Part shown: in pieces, positions 1 to 8,486 of the stretch
Position numbering within the stretch: position 1 is the stretch's first letter
Layout of the letters: every line of letters starts with the position of its first letter
Assembly (NCBI GenBank): GCA_017634575.1
Contig: JAGBND010000043.1
Coordinates: forward strand, 1-38,035
Length of the DNA: 38,035 nt
From: Bacillota bacterium
GTDB lineage: Bacteria > Bacillota > Clostridia > Lachnospirales > Bianqueaceae
Direction: 5' to 3'
Position numbers and translations under genes: made by a program
The notes under the pieces: generated by a model
What the model saw: the letters and a program-made list of their open reading frames with translations, nothing else
What the model was told of the DNA's origin: nothing
Database searches by the model: none

Positions 1-571
1 TTCGAACCATGGCTTTCAGATCGGAAAGTGGCACGCCGGTGCGCCCCTGCCCCAGATCGACATCGATCAGGACCGGAAGATCAAAGCTTAAGGGGACCAG
101 GCCTTCTTTTTTCATGCGCCCGATGGTCCGGGATAAAAGAACAAACTGCTCCTGATCATCCTCAAGACCATAGAGGATCGTGGAAGGATAAGCCAACTGC
201 AGCTTCAGAAGCCTTTCCATGTTAGGACCGATCAGGGGATAGGCCAGCAGCACCCTGTCCGCGCCGGCCATACAGCACATTTCGGCCTCGGCGATGGTGG
301 CGGCCTTAAACTGCCGGATGCCATAGGACATCAGAAGTCTAGTCATATCTAGGGATTTATGGGTTTTTATATGGGGCCAGAGCCGCCGGACGCCTTCAGC
401 TTCGTTGGCTGCAGGCATTTTCCCGTCCGGACCCGGTCCATCCTCCGTCCTTGCCTGGCCGGCCAGCCGGATCATCTGCCTGGTGTTCTGCCGGATCAGA
501 TCCTCGTAGAAGATCAGGGACGGCGTCAGCAGATTCTCTGTATTATCCAGTGCATATATTGATTTCATCAT
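1..571 (-). CDS. D-threonine aldolase / D-serine dehydratase-like PLP enzyme (partial, C-terminal end outside window)
   Basis: The N-terminal 190 residues of an alanine-racemase-fold, PLP-dependent enzyme; the rest runs off the left edge. The translation opens with two Met codons and has a TPSLIFYEDLIRQN segment near residues 16-29. HIKTHKS follows around residues 67-73, the pattern in which the first Lys carries PLP in the D-threonine aldolase / DSD1 family. A DVDLGQGRTG segment follows near the cut. Such enzymes act on D-beta-hydroxy amino acids in the cytoplasm; the exact substrate cannot be told. I chose the ATG at 571 (or 568), 12 bases after an AGGAAAG site. It starts only 17 bp after the proC stop, so the two are probably co-transcribed, suggesting amino-acid metabolism. 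Residues 40-60 are an acidic, glycine/proline-rich insert before the Lys motif. Confidence 0.72.
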   Translation of the reverse strand, partial: MMKSIYALDNTENLLTPSLIFYEDLIRQNTRQMIRLAGQARTEDGPGPDGKMPAANEAEGVRRLWPHIKTHKSLDMTRLLMSYGIRQFKAATIAEAEMCCMAGADRVLLAYPLIGPNMERLLKLQLAYPSTILYGLEDDQEQFVLLSRTIGRMKKEGLVPLSFDLPVLIDVDLGQGRTGVPLSDLKAMVR

Positions 572-588
572 CTGTTCGGTTTTCTTTC

Positions 589-1383
589 CTATCCTAGCTC
601 TTTATTCTTTTTCCATGCAGCGATGACAGCATTCATCACAGTCGCTCTGAAGGCGCCCTCTTCCAGCGCCTTGACCCCTTCAATGGTGGTGCCTCCCGGG
701 GAGCATACGGCATCCTTCAGCTGTCCGGGATGACGGCCGCTTTCCAGAATCAGGGCTGCGGAACCCAGCACCATCTGGGCCGCCAGCTCCATGGCTTCCA
801 CCCGGGGAACGCCGCACAGAACGCCGCCGTCCGCCAGCGCCTCCACAAACAGATCCACGAAGGCCGGACCGCAGCCGGAGATGGAACCGCCTGCGTCCAG
901 CAGCTTTTCAGGCAAGGGAACGATCTTGCCCGCAGCAGACAAGGCATTTTTCACCTCATCCACCTCTTCCGCCGTAACCAGAGAATCGGGGCTGACGATC
1001 ACCACTCCCTGCCCGATGGCGGCGGGGGTGTTCGGCATAATGCGGATCACCGGATAATCCCCTCCGGCTAATTGCTTGATCTTATTGATCGTCAGACCGG
1101 CAGCCATGGAAACGATCACAAACCTGTCCTTTCGGCCGGCCAGGATTTCACGGATTCCTTCAAACATGCCTGCCATGTACTGGGGTTTTACCGCGAGAAA
1201 AATACGTTCCGCACGCTCAGCGATCTCCTGATTGGAAACAGCCTGACCGCCTACGGCTGATGCCAGGGCCCCAGCCTTGGCCTGATCCGTATCAGAAACC
1301 AGCAGCATCTCCACGCCTGCCTTGGATACGGCCAGGGCCAGGGCGCTTCCCATCACGCCGGAACCAATAAATCCATATTTCAT
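589..1383 (-). CDS. proC: Pyrroline-5-carboxylate reductase
   Basis: Makes L-proline by NAD(P)H reduction of 1-pyrroline-5-carboxylate in the cytoplasm. The 264-residue product has the family's usual length. It opens with a Rossmann nucleotide-binding loop (GFIGSGVMG, residues 4-12) and has the VKPQ segment and the RIMPNTPAAIGQG motif in the middle. The C-terminal dimerisation domain carries SGCGPAFV and the conserved SPGGTTIEG signature. The frame is open 11 codons further upstream, but the ATG at 1383 is preceded by AAAGGAG at a good distance and begins directly with the Rossmann fold, so that start is preferred. It is followed after 17 bp by the PLP enzyme at the window edge. Confidence 0.95.
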   Translation of the reverse strand: MKYGFIGSGVMGSALALAVSKAGVEMLLVSDTDQAKAGALASAVGGQAVSNQEIAERAERIFLAVKPQYMAGMFEGIREILAGRKDRFVIVSMAAGLTINKIKQLAGGDYPVIRIMPNTPAAIGQGVVIVSPDSLVTAEEVDEVKNALSAAGKIVPLPEKLLDAGGSISGCGPAFVDLFVEALADGGVLCGVPRVEAMELAAQMVLGSAALILESGRHPGQLKDAVCSPGGTTIEGVKALEEGAFRATVMNAVIAAWKKNKELG

Positions 1384-1414
1384 CGAGAACAAACTCCTTT
1401 CGGTTGGATATGGC

Positions 1415-1446
1415 AAAGAAACCGGCTTAAACAGTCTGGTTTCTTT
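1415..1446. terminator. Candidate intrinsic terminator between GH3 gene and proC
   Basis: A 9-bp perfect stem (AAAGAAACC at 1415-1423 with GGTTTCTTT at 1438-1446) and a 14-nt loop lie in the gap between the stop of the glycosidase and the start of proC. The U-rich tail is short on both strands, so termination may be partial. Confidence 0.4.
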
Positions 1447-1473
1447 TCTGATCCTGAACCGGAATGACCGGTC

Positions 1474-4293
1474 TTAGGACTCTTTTTGCGATTCCTGCCA
1501 TTGCTTCATGGCCTCTTCTCTGGTGATTTCAAGGTGGAAATGGACCTTTCCGATCTCAAGACCGGTAGCTCCAAAGAAGAATTTCAGCAGGAAGGAATTG
1601 GAGAAGCTGACCTGTCTGTGCTCCAGCGTAATCCAATCGGTATCGGCCCCGGTAAGGGTTCTGGAAAGAACCAGATCCTTGTCCACAAAGATACTGACCG
1701 GAAGCTGTGCTGTGGCGGGATATCCCTCTTTCGCCCGCAGCGTCACGCTGATCATATAGACGCCCTGCTGTCTTGGCTGGACGCTGAAGACCGTTGTGTC
1801 GCCGCGCTGCATCTTGATCAGCTTCTGATCCAGGTCATATTCAGGGGTCAGGAATCTGGCGACGATGGTCTGACGCATGGCCAGATCATCGGCTGTCAGG
1901 GCTTTTTCCAGCTCTTTGTCCAGATCGCTGATGATGCCCAGGCTGAAGGGATAGCTGATGCTTCCGATCAGGAAACGGCAGATATTCTCTGCGCTGCGGC
2001 AAAGCTCCGCCCGGGTCAGACGGCCATCTGCGAGAGCTTCCGGAAGATTGTCGCCTCCGGAGTTTTCCTCCGCGTTTCCGTTGACCATATTCAGATCGTT
2101 CTGGGCTCTTACCTGCGCGGCTACGTTGGAAAGCTTTCCTTCATCGCCGGGAAAATCATTGCCTTTTGCCCACCAGTCGGTCATGACAATGCCGTCAAAG
2201 TTCCACTCGCCTCTGGTGATGGTGGTTAAAAGATCGTAGTTGGATGCGGTAAAGAGGCCGTTCACGGCTCCGTAGGTTGACATCAGAGCCTTGGCTCCGC
2301 CTTCTTTAACAGCGATCTCAAAGCCCTTCAGATAGATTTCTCTAAGGGCCCGCTCTGAAACAACCGCATCCACAAAGGTACGCCGATACTCCTGCGTATT
2401 GCCGCAGAAATGCTTGATAACCCCTGTGGTTCCATAGGTATGCATGCCCTGAAGCTGGGCGGCGGCCATTCTTCCCGTCAGAAGCGGATCTTCTGAAAAA
2501 TATTCAAAATTACGGCCGTTAAGGGGATTGCGATGGATATTCATTCCCGGGCCCAGCAGCGCGTCGATCCGGTTTTTCCGAAGTTCCAGACCTTCCCAGG
2601 CATAAAGCTCCTTCACCAGCTCTTTGTTGAAGGTGCTGGCAAGGCAGACGCCATTGGGCATGGCAAAGGCATGGGTTCCGCAGTCCATGCGGATGCCGCT
2701 GGGGCCATCCGAACAGCCGGCCACCGGGATTCCAAGATCTTTCAGTTCGTCGGTTACGCCGCCGAAGGCGCCGGCGATGCCGGGGGTTACTTTGGGAGAG
2801 CACATGCCTTCTCCGCGCATCATCGCCATCAGGCCATTGTCGCTGATCTGCGCCAGGAAGTCCTCCATGGGAACCCGGCCCTCAGCCACATCCTTCAATC
2901 GATAGCCTCTGTCCCCCGTATAGGGTTTGGTTTTGGAAACCAGCTCATCCAGGGCAGCATCCCGTTTGATCCGCTGATCCATGGTGCACTGCGGGGCCGG
3001 TTCATAGGCTTCTGTCAGCTTTCCTTCCGAAAGCGCCGGATGGAGCCTCTCAAAAGGAATCACAGGCGCCATCGCCTCAGAAAGCTGCTTGATCAGCTCA
3101 TCCTCTCCCTGAACAAAGGAGCCGGCAAAAACGGCGTCCCGGACATTGCTCCCCACATACAGCTTGTATTCCCCCTTCTCCAGCACATAGGCCGATGGAT
3201 AGATGCGGCCGGCGTCATCGTAGGAGGCAAGAGTATAAAAATCTGCGCAAAGCTCAAGCTCGTCGCTCTCGCCGGGGTTCAGCAGCCTGGTTTTACCAAA
3301 GTCCGCCAGGATGCGGGAAGGTTTGCCCAAAAGGCCCTGAGGGGCCTCCACATAGGCCTGAACCACTTCTTTTCCGGGAACGGATCCGGTGTTGGTTACT
3401 TTCACTTTGGCAAAAAGATGGTCCGTCCAGCCAACGCTTAATATTTCCGTCTCAAAGCTGGTGTAGCTGAGGCCAAAGCCAAAGGGATAGACCACCTTAT
3501 CTTTCGCAAAGCTTTCAAAATACCGATAGCCAACATAAATATCTTCCTGCCAGATATTCTGATTGGGATCGCCGAAATTGCAGGTGGAGGGATAGTCGTT
3601 AATGTCCCGGGCGATGGTGTCCGTCAAGCGGCCGCTGGGATTTACCTTTCCCGACAGCACATCCGCGACGCCGTTTCCGCCCTCCTGTCCTCCCTGCCAG
3701 CAATAGATGACAGCCTGCGGACCATAGGTTTCTACCCATTTCATATCGATAATATTGCCCACATTCAGCAGCACAATGGTTTTATCAAAGGCACCGCAGA
3801 TTTCCTTAAGGAGCTTTTCTTCATCTTCTGTCAGCAGGTAGCTGCCGGGGGCGGCGCTGTTGTCATGGTCTTCGCCCGCGGTACGGCCAAGAATCAGAAC
3901 CGCTGCGTCATTCCGGTCCGCCGCTGCCTGAACCATCGCCTCTTCCGGCACCATTTCTTCCTGAAACCAGGGTTCGCTGGCCCAGCCCTGTCCCGCATCG
4001 AAGGGATGATCCTTCAGCCATTCCTCATAGGTTTTTCTAACCTCCTGATCCAGCTCAAAGCAGCCTGCAGCCTCCAGACCTTCCCAGATGCCTGTCACAT
4101 AATCCACATTGACAAGACCGCCAGATCCGGTGCCGCTCTTAAAATAATTAAACTGCGTGCGTCCAAACACGGCCAGCTTTGTTCCCTTCGCCAGGGGAAG
4201 GGTCTCTTTGTCGTTCTTTAACAGAACACATCCTTCAGCCTGAGCTTGTCTCGCGCAGGCTGCATATTTTTTCTGATCCCAGATCTGTGACAT
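1474..4293 (-). CDS. Glycoside hydrolase family 3 (beta-glucosidase-like), C-domain-first arrangement
   Basis: A 939-residue cytoplasmic (no signal peptide) glycosidase that would release non-reducing beta-linked sugars such as glucose. The domain order is unusual for the family. The GH3 C-terminal alpha/beta domain comes first (about residues 10-290), followed by a fibronectin-III-like domain (about 300-390). The TIM-barrel catalytic domain comes last (about 470-770). This swapped order is known from some ruminal and clostridial GH3 enzymes. The catalytic nucleophile is probably Asp706 in VMTDWWAKG. Substrate-site motifs KHFCGN and GPGMNIHRNP are also present. A tail of about 130 residues (800-939) resembles a small beta domain. 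The ATG at 4293 follows AAAGGAG by 8 bases. Substrate (beta-glucoside, xyloside or other) cannot be fixed from sequence alone. Confidence 0.9.
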   Translation of the reverse strand: MSQIWDQKKYAACARQAQAEGCVLLKNDKETLPLAKGTKLAVFGRTQFNYFKSGTGSGGLVNVDYVTGIWEGLEAAGCFELDQEVRKTYEEWLKDHPFDAGQGWASEPWFQEEMVPEEAMVQAAADRNDAAVLILGRTAGEDHDNSAAPGSYLLTEDEEKLLKEICGAFDKTIVLLNVGNIIDMKWVETYGPQAVIYCWQGGQEGGNGVADVLSGKVNPSGRLTDTIARDINDYPSTCNFGDPNQNIWQEDIYVGYRYFESFAKDKVVYPFGFGLSYTSFETEILSVGWTDHLFAKVKVTNTGSVPGKEVVQAYVEAPQGLLGKPSRILADFGKTRLLNPGESDELELCADFYTLASYDDAGRIYPSAYVLEKGEYKLYVGSNVRDAVFAGSFVQGEDELIKQLSEAMAPVIPFERLHPALSEGKLTEAYEPAPQCTMDQRIKRDAALDELVSKTKPYTGDRGYRLKDVAEGRVPMEDFLAQISDNGLMAMMRGEGMCSPKVTPGIAGAFGGVTDELKDLGIPVAGCSDGPSGIRMDCGTHAFAMPNGVCLASTFNKELVKELYAWEGLELRKNRIDALLGPGMNIHRNPLNGRNFEYFSEDPLLTGRMAAAQLQGMHTYGTTGVIKHFCGNTQEYRRTFVDAVVSERALREIYLKGFEIAVKEGGAKALMSTYGAVNGLFTASNYDLLTTITRGEWNFDGIVMTDWWAKGNDFPGDEGKLSNVAAQVRAQNDLNMVNGNAEENSGGDNLPEALADGRLTRAELCRSAENICRFLIGSISYPFSLGIISDLDKELEKALTADDLAMRQTIVARFLTPEYDLDQKLIKMQRGDTTVFSVQPRQQGVYMISVTLRAKEGYPATAQLPVSIFVDKDLVLSRTLTGADTDWITLEHRQVSFSNSFLLKFFFGATGLEIGKVHFHLEITREEAMKQWQESQKES

Positions 4294-4411
4294 GATGTCA
4301 ATCTCCTTTTTGTATAAGAATAAATGAAGAACATTCTGATGGATGCCTGAAGCCGGCTAATGTCAGCTTCCGGGGCATATATGCGTCTTCCAAACGCCAT
4401 GGAAAGGCGCT

Positions 4412-5257
4412 TTACTGCAGGACTGTCACGGTTTGACCATCCGTGCTGATCTGAACGGTTCCTTCCCGGGTCAGCCAGGTTTCCACATTCTGTTTGGTCA
4501 GATATTCGAGGGTCTCCTCATCCTCCGGCTCGTCGTCGGAGCAGGTAATCACGGCATAAGAGGGTACGCAGGCCGCGATCAGTTCTTTGGTATTGTCTTC
4601 CACGCCGCCGTGATGAGGCACTTTCAGCACCGTACAGGAAAGATCCTCTCCCGCATCCAGAAGCTCCTGGATTCTGTCCTTTTCAATGTCCCCGGTAAAC
4701 AGGAAGCTCAACGATCCAAACACAGCCTTGACCACCAGGGACGAGTCGTTGCTGGTGTTGTTTCCGTAGTCCTTTTCCTGAGGCGGAATAATGGTATAAT
4801 TCACGCCGTCAAGGCTCAGCTCCGTCCTGCTCTGGACGACCTTTTCACTGACTCCCGTCGTGGCCAGGGCTGAAAGGTAGGCATCGATTTCGTCGGATTC
4901 TTTGGAAAGGTAGGTGACATAGATTTTGCCCACCTGAAAGTTTGAAAGAATCTGAGCCGCGCCGCCCACATGATCCTGATCGAAATGGGAAATAAACAGG
5001 ATATCGATCGCGGAAATGCCCAGCTCCTTCAGCTGACCGACCAGCTCCTCTGCGCCGTCCGCCGTGCCGGTGTCGATCATCACGACGGACTCCTCGGTTT
5101 GAATCAGAATCGCATCCGCCTTTCCCACGTCAAAAAACGTGACGGATACCGGCTCGTCCGCAGCGCTGAGAGTTTGCGAGGGTGCGCCGGATGCGCATCC
5201 CGAAAGAAACAGCATGCCGCAAAGCAGCAAAGACAATAGACGAAAGCATTTTTTCAT
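4412..5257 (-). CDS. ComEC-like metallo-beta-lactamase-fold lipoprotein
   Basis: A 281-residue predicted lipoprotein: a hydrophobic signal peptide ends in the lipobox LSGC with Cys21, so it should be anchored on the outer face of the membrane. The body is a metallo-beta-lactamase fold like the extracellular domain of the DNA-uptake protein ComEC. It has FDVGKADA near residues 42-49, metal ligands in SHFDQDHVGG (His91, Asp93, Asp95, His96), FTGDIEKD, and the late VPHHGG motif. Members of this family are hydrolases of unknown substrate, possibly nucleic acids. A weak hairpin (4392-4412) overlaps the stop codon. The ATG lies about 7 bases after AAAGGAA. Confidence 0.87.
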   Translation of the reverse strand: MKKCFRLLSLLLCGMLFLSGCASGAPSQTLSAADEPVSVTFFDVGKADAILIQTEESVVMIDTGTADGAEELVGQLKELGISAIDILFISHFDQDHVGGAAQILSNFQVGKIYVTYLSKESDEIDAYLSALATTGVSEKVVQSRTELSLDGVNYTIIPPQEKDYGNNTSNDSSLVVKAVFGSLSFLFTGDIEKDRIQELLDAGEDLSCTVLKVPHHGGVEDNTKELIAACVPSYAVITCSDDEPEDEETLEYLTKQNVETWLTREGTVQISTDGQTVTVLQ

Positions 5258-5399
5258 AACAATGGTTCCTTTCTGTTTTCAGTTTAACCAAAGTGTAATC
5301 GCTTCGGCTGAAATCAAACTGAAAAAGGCTGCTCCCATGATCCGCACGTTTTGCAATTGTACGGAAGATGAGCCAAAAAGGCGAAGGAGGCTTTGGCCG

Positions 5400-5669
5400 T
5401 TACCTCAGAAGGAAGAAATACACCGCCGCTCCCTCCAGCAGCAAAATGGCAGGAACGCCCAGATAAAACTTTGGTTTACGGATTTTATGGCGAAACAGCA
5501 GCATCCCGGCCAGGGCGCCCAGAGGGCCCAAAAGGGCCAGAACAAGCAGTGTCTTTTCGGGAATCCGCCATTTCTTTTTGACTGCCTTCAGCTTATCGAT
5601 CCCGTAAATCAAACAGACCAACACATTGACGGCAGCATAGGCTGCCCAGATATATATATGATCCATCAT
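5400..5669 (-). CDS. DUF1294 family small membrane protein
   Basis: An 89-residue integral membrane protein with about three hydrophobic segments. The KLKAVKKKWRIPEKTLL loop and the LLGPLGALAGMLLFRHKIRKPKF segment are typical of DUF1294 proteins, whose role is unknown. The frame is open further upstream, but the paired ATGs at 5669/5666 follow a GGAG site at 5680-5683 and match the usual family start. It sits upstream of the ComEC-like lipoprotein on the same strand with 142 bp between them. Confidence 0.8.
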   Translation of the reverse strand: MMDHIYIWAAYAAVNVLVCLIYGIDKLKAVKKKWRIPEKTLLVLALLGPLGALAGMLLFRHKIRKPKFYLGVPAILLLEGAAVYFFLLR

Positions 5670-5728
5670 TCTTAAAAAACTCCGATATTCTATTTTAACA
5701 CAGATATGGAATGGATTCCACCAGGACA

Positions 5729-5757
5729 TTGCAATTTCCGGCGTGAATCGGTATAAT
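5729..5757 (+). promoter_or_regulatory. Sigma-A promoter for the GT4 gene
   Basis: TTGCAA at 5729-5734, 17-bp spacer, TATAAT at 5752-5757. Predicted start of transcription is about 22 bases before the ATG at 5786. Confidence 0.65.
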
Positions 5758-5785
5758 GAAAAAAGTTTCTGAGATGGAGGTTTAG

Positions 5786-6946
5786 ATGAGAATACTTGAA
5801 TTTTCCGATTCGTTCATCCCGATTATGGATGGCGTCGGCAATGTTGTTTATCAATATGCCATGAATATGGGTAAAAAAGGACATGAATGCTATGTCATTG
5901 CGCCCCAGACCGATACCGGTTACCGCGGCGGATATCCCTTTGAGCTGGTGGACTATATGGGCGTTCAGCTTTCATCCATGAAGAGCTATACGGTAGGCGT
6001 ACCCAACCTGGATCCCCATTGTCAAAGCCGTCTGAACATGATCAGCGGCGACATTGTCCATGTCCACAGTCCCTTTGTCGCTGGGCAGGCCGGACTGTTA
6101 TATGCCTCCAGGCACAATCTGCCCACGGTGGGAACCTTCCACTCCAAATACCGGGACGACTTTTTGCAGGCCACCGGCATTACCCTGCTGGCGGATGCGG
6201 GCACCCGGTTCGTGGTCGACTTTTTTGAGAAATGCACAGAGGTATGGGCCGTCAGCGAATCCTCCGCGGAAACGCTGAGAGAATACGGTTTCAAAAATGA
6301 AATCAAGGTCATGCCCAACGGAACCGATATCCATCCCCTCACGGATGCAGGCGTTTTAGCCGCCAATGAGCAGTTCCCCACGCCGGAGGGCGTTCCCCTG
6401 CTGTTATATACGGGGCAGATCAACTGGAAAAAGAATCTCCGCACCACCCTGCAGGCCTGCGCCATTTTAGCCAAAGCACATCCCGAGAAGGATTTTAGAC
6501 TGATGCTGGCCGGTCAGGGGCCTCACGAAGAAGAAATCAAAAAGCTGGCAGAGGAGCTGGGCATTGGCGAAAAGGTTATCTTTACCGGCCATCTGACCGA
6601 TCACGATCTGCTTAACGCCCTTTATGCCCGCGCTTCCCTCTTCCTGTTTCCTTCCCTTTATGATACGTCAGGTCTCGTCACCCGCGAAGCTGCCGCCATG
6701 GGAACCCCTTCCATTGTCGTCAAGGGCTCCAGCGCTGCAGAAGGCATGACAGATGGCATCAACGGTTTCCTCTGTGAAAACGATCCCGCCGATCTTGCCA
6801 GAACCATCGAGGATGCCCTCTCCGATCCGAAGCGCCTGGAGAGCATCGGACAAAAGGCCAAGGAAACCATTCCCATTCCCTGGAGCACGCTCGTTGACAA
6901 CGTTCTGGACGAATACCGGAACGTCATCCGCAAATACCATTTGTAA
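5786..6946 (+). CDS. GT4-family glycosyltransferase
   Basis: A 386-residue GT-B glycosyltransferase. The N-terminal acceptor domain begins MRILEFSDSFIP and contains HVHSPFVAGQAG and GTFHSKYRDD. The C-terminal nucleotide-sugar domain contains YTGQINWKKN, AGQGPHEEEI, FTGHL and the GT4 donor motif FPSLYDTSGLVTREAAAMG. In that motif the first acidic position is Asp rather than the usual Glu. The closest functional guess is a membrane-associated glycolipid or cell-surface glycosyltransferase such as diacylglycerol glucosyltransferase, but sugar and acceptor cannot be read. A GGAGG site lies 5-6 bases before the ATG. It is a single-gene transcription unit, flanked by its own promoter and a strong terminator, and convergent to the sulfoquinovose operon. 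Confidence 0.88.
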   Translation: MRILEFSDSFIPIMDGVGNVVYQYAMNMGKKGHECYVIAPQTDTGYRGGYPFELVDYMGVQLSSMKSYTVGVPNLDPHCQSRLNMISGDIVHVHSPFVAGQAGLLYASRHNLPTVGTFHSKYRDDFLQATGITLLADAGTRFVVDFFEKCTEVWAVSESSAETLREYGFKNEIKVMPNGTDIHPLTDAGVLAANEQFPTPEGVPLLLYTGQINWKKNLRTTLQACAILAKAHPEKDFRLMLAGQGPHEEEIKKLAEELGIGEKVIFTGHLTDHDLLNALYARASLFLFPSLYDTSGLVTREAAAMGTPSIVVKGSSAAEGMTDGINGFLCENDPADLARTIEDALSDPKRLESIGQKAKETIPIPWSTLVDNVLDEYRNVIRKYHL

Positions 6947-6952
6947 ACAATC

Positions 6953-7019
6953 GGCGCAATCTGACAGGCAGCTGTTCCCTGAAAAAAACAGCTGCAAAAA
7001 AACAGATTGCGCCTTTTTT
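6953..7019 (+). terminator. Intrinsic terminator of the GT4 gene
   Basis: An outer 11-bp stem (6953-6963 with 7003-7013) encloses a second 9-bp stem (6968-6976 with 6987-6995), followed by six T residues at 7014-7019. It begins 7 bases after the GT4 stop codon. Confidence 0.85.
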
Positions 7020-7031
7020 CAGCGCAATCTG
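6996..7031 (-). terminator. Intrinsic terminator of the sulfoquinovose operon
   Basis: Read on the minus strand, CAGATTGCGC (arm 7022-7031) pairs with GCGCAATCTG (arm 7003-7012) over a 9-nt loop and is followed by seven T residues (7002-6996). It shares its 7003-7012 arm with the convergent plus-strand terminator. Confidence 0.85.
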
Positions 7032-7083
7032 CAGAAGAAGTTCTTACTAAAGCGTTCCAAAGCAGCCGATGCCGCTGCCGTCT

Positions 7084-8463
7084 TTACTTTCTTGCATCCA
7101 GCTCCATGCGCAGCTCCTCCACCGCCTTCTTTGTCAGCGGGTATCCGAACTGCAGCAGCAGGAACATGCACAGATACATGACGAAAGGCACAAGGGTGGC
7201 AATCTTATATATGCCCTCGTTGACGGCCTCGCTCTGCACCATGGTTCCCTCCGTGGTCACATAGCCGACGGCGGCAAGGGCCATGGAAGCGCCGATACCC
7301 GCCAGGGTCTGACCCAGCTTTCTGAAGAAGCTGAAGCTGGCATAGGTGGTACCTTCGCTGCGCCGATAGGTTACCTTCTCATAGTGGTCGATGACATCCG
7401 TAACCATCGCCCAGACCTCCAGGGTAAAGAAAGAGAGGCCGAAGCCGAGAATCAAATTGACGGCCAGAAAGACATAAGGGCTTTTTGTCTTCAGGAAAAA
7501 CAGAATCAAAAATGCCAGCGCGGCAAAGATGCTGCCGAAGGAGCAGACTTCCTTCTTGCCGAATTTCTGGACGAATTTTCCCATAAAGGGCATCAGCACC
7601 AGCATGGGAATGTAGTTAAAGACCGTCACCAGCGCAAACAGCCCGGGGGTTTCAAAGTAGTTCTTAAACAGGTAGTTGAAGATGGTCTGGGTGTACATGG
7701 ATCCGGCAATGAGGAGCATGGAAGCCAGGCACAGCATCATAAACGGACGGTTTTTCAGAAGGGTGCCGAAGGTCTTCAGGACATTTTCTTTTTCCTGATG
7801 CTCCGGGGCCGGGATATATTCCCTGGTCAGCTTGAAGAAGCCAAAGAATACAATCAGGGAAAAGCCCGCCAGCAAAATCACGCCGGTCTGCAGCTTGGAG
7901 GCGTCCAGATATTTCGCGCCGGTGTCCACTGCGGTTGAATAGACGAAAAGCGGCAGCAGAATCTGGCCGGGAGCCGATCCGAAGCCTGCGCCCAGCGAAC
8001 GGATAACGGAAAGATTGGAGCGCTCCTTCAGGTCATTGGTCATGGCGGAAGCCATGGATCCATAGGGGATATTGACGGCTGTATAGAGCATGCCGTAAAG
8101 AATATAGGTGACATAGGCATAAATCAGATACTGATTTTCGCTTAAGCCGGGGATTTTGAAAAAGGCCAGAATAAAGGCGATAGCCAGAGGCACGGAAAAC
8201 CACATGACATAAGGTCTGAAGCGGCCCCATTTGGTGGGCTTTCTTGAGTCGATCAGCGCGCCGCAGAGAGGATCGTTGATGGCATCCCATATGCGGGCAA
8301 TCAGCATCAGGACTGTGATTTTCGCCAGTGAGATGTGCAGAATATCCGTATAGAACATCTGCAGAAATGAACCGATGGTGCCAAAGGTGATGACGCCGCC
8401 CATATCGCCCAGGGCGTAGCCGATGACATTCATTTTGGTGAGCTTGCCGTTCTTCTTTTCCAT
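7084..8463 (-). CDS. GPH-family sugar:cation symporter, probable sulfoquinovose/sulfoquinovosyl-glycerol importer
   Basis: A 459-residue, 12-helix transporter of the glycoside-pentoside-hexuronide:cation symporter family (MelB type). Family hallmarks are the N-terminal NVIGYALGDMGG, the ARIWDAINDPLCGALIDSRK loop after helix 2, and RSLGAGFGSA. Escherichia coli YihO, the presumed sulfoquinovose importer, belongs to this family. This gene is the last of the five-gene operon and starts 23 bp after the GH31 stop, so import of sulfoquinovose or its glycerol glycoside is the natural inference. The sequence itself does not prove substrate. The ATG at 8463 is preceded by AAAGGAGAAAGG. Confidence 0.85.
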   Translation of the reverse strand: MEKKNGKLTKMNVIGYALGDMGGVITFGTIGSFLQMFYTDILHISLAKITVLMLIARIWDAINDPLCGALIDSRKPTKWGRFRPYVMWFSVPLAIAFILAFFKIPGLSENQYLIYAYVTYILYGMLYTAVNIPYGSMASAMTNDLKERSNLSVIRSLGAGFGSAPGQILLPLFVYSTAVDTGAKYLDASKLQTGVILLAGFSLIVFFGFFKLTREYIPAPEHQEKENVLKTFGTLLKNRPFMMLCLASMLLIAGSMYTQTIFNYLFKNYFETPGLFALVTVFNYIPMLVLMPFMGKFVQKFGKKEVCSFGSIFAALAFLILFFLKTKSPYVFLAVNLILGFGLSFFTLEVWAMVTDVIDHYEKVTYRRSEGTTYASFSFFRKLGQTLAGIGASMALAAVGYVTTEGTMVQSEAVNEGIYKIATLVPFVMYLCMFLLLQFGYPLTKKAVEELRMELDARK

Positions 8464-8486
8464 GATAGATCCTTTCTCCTTTATTT

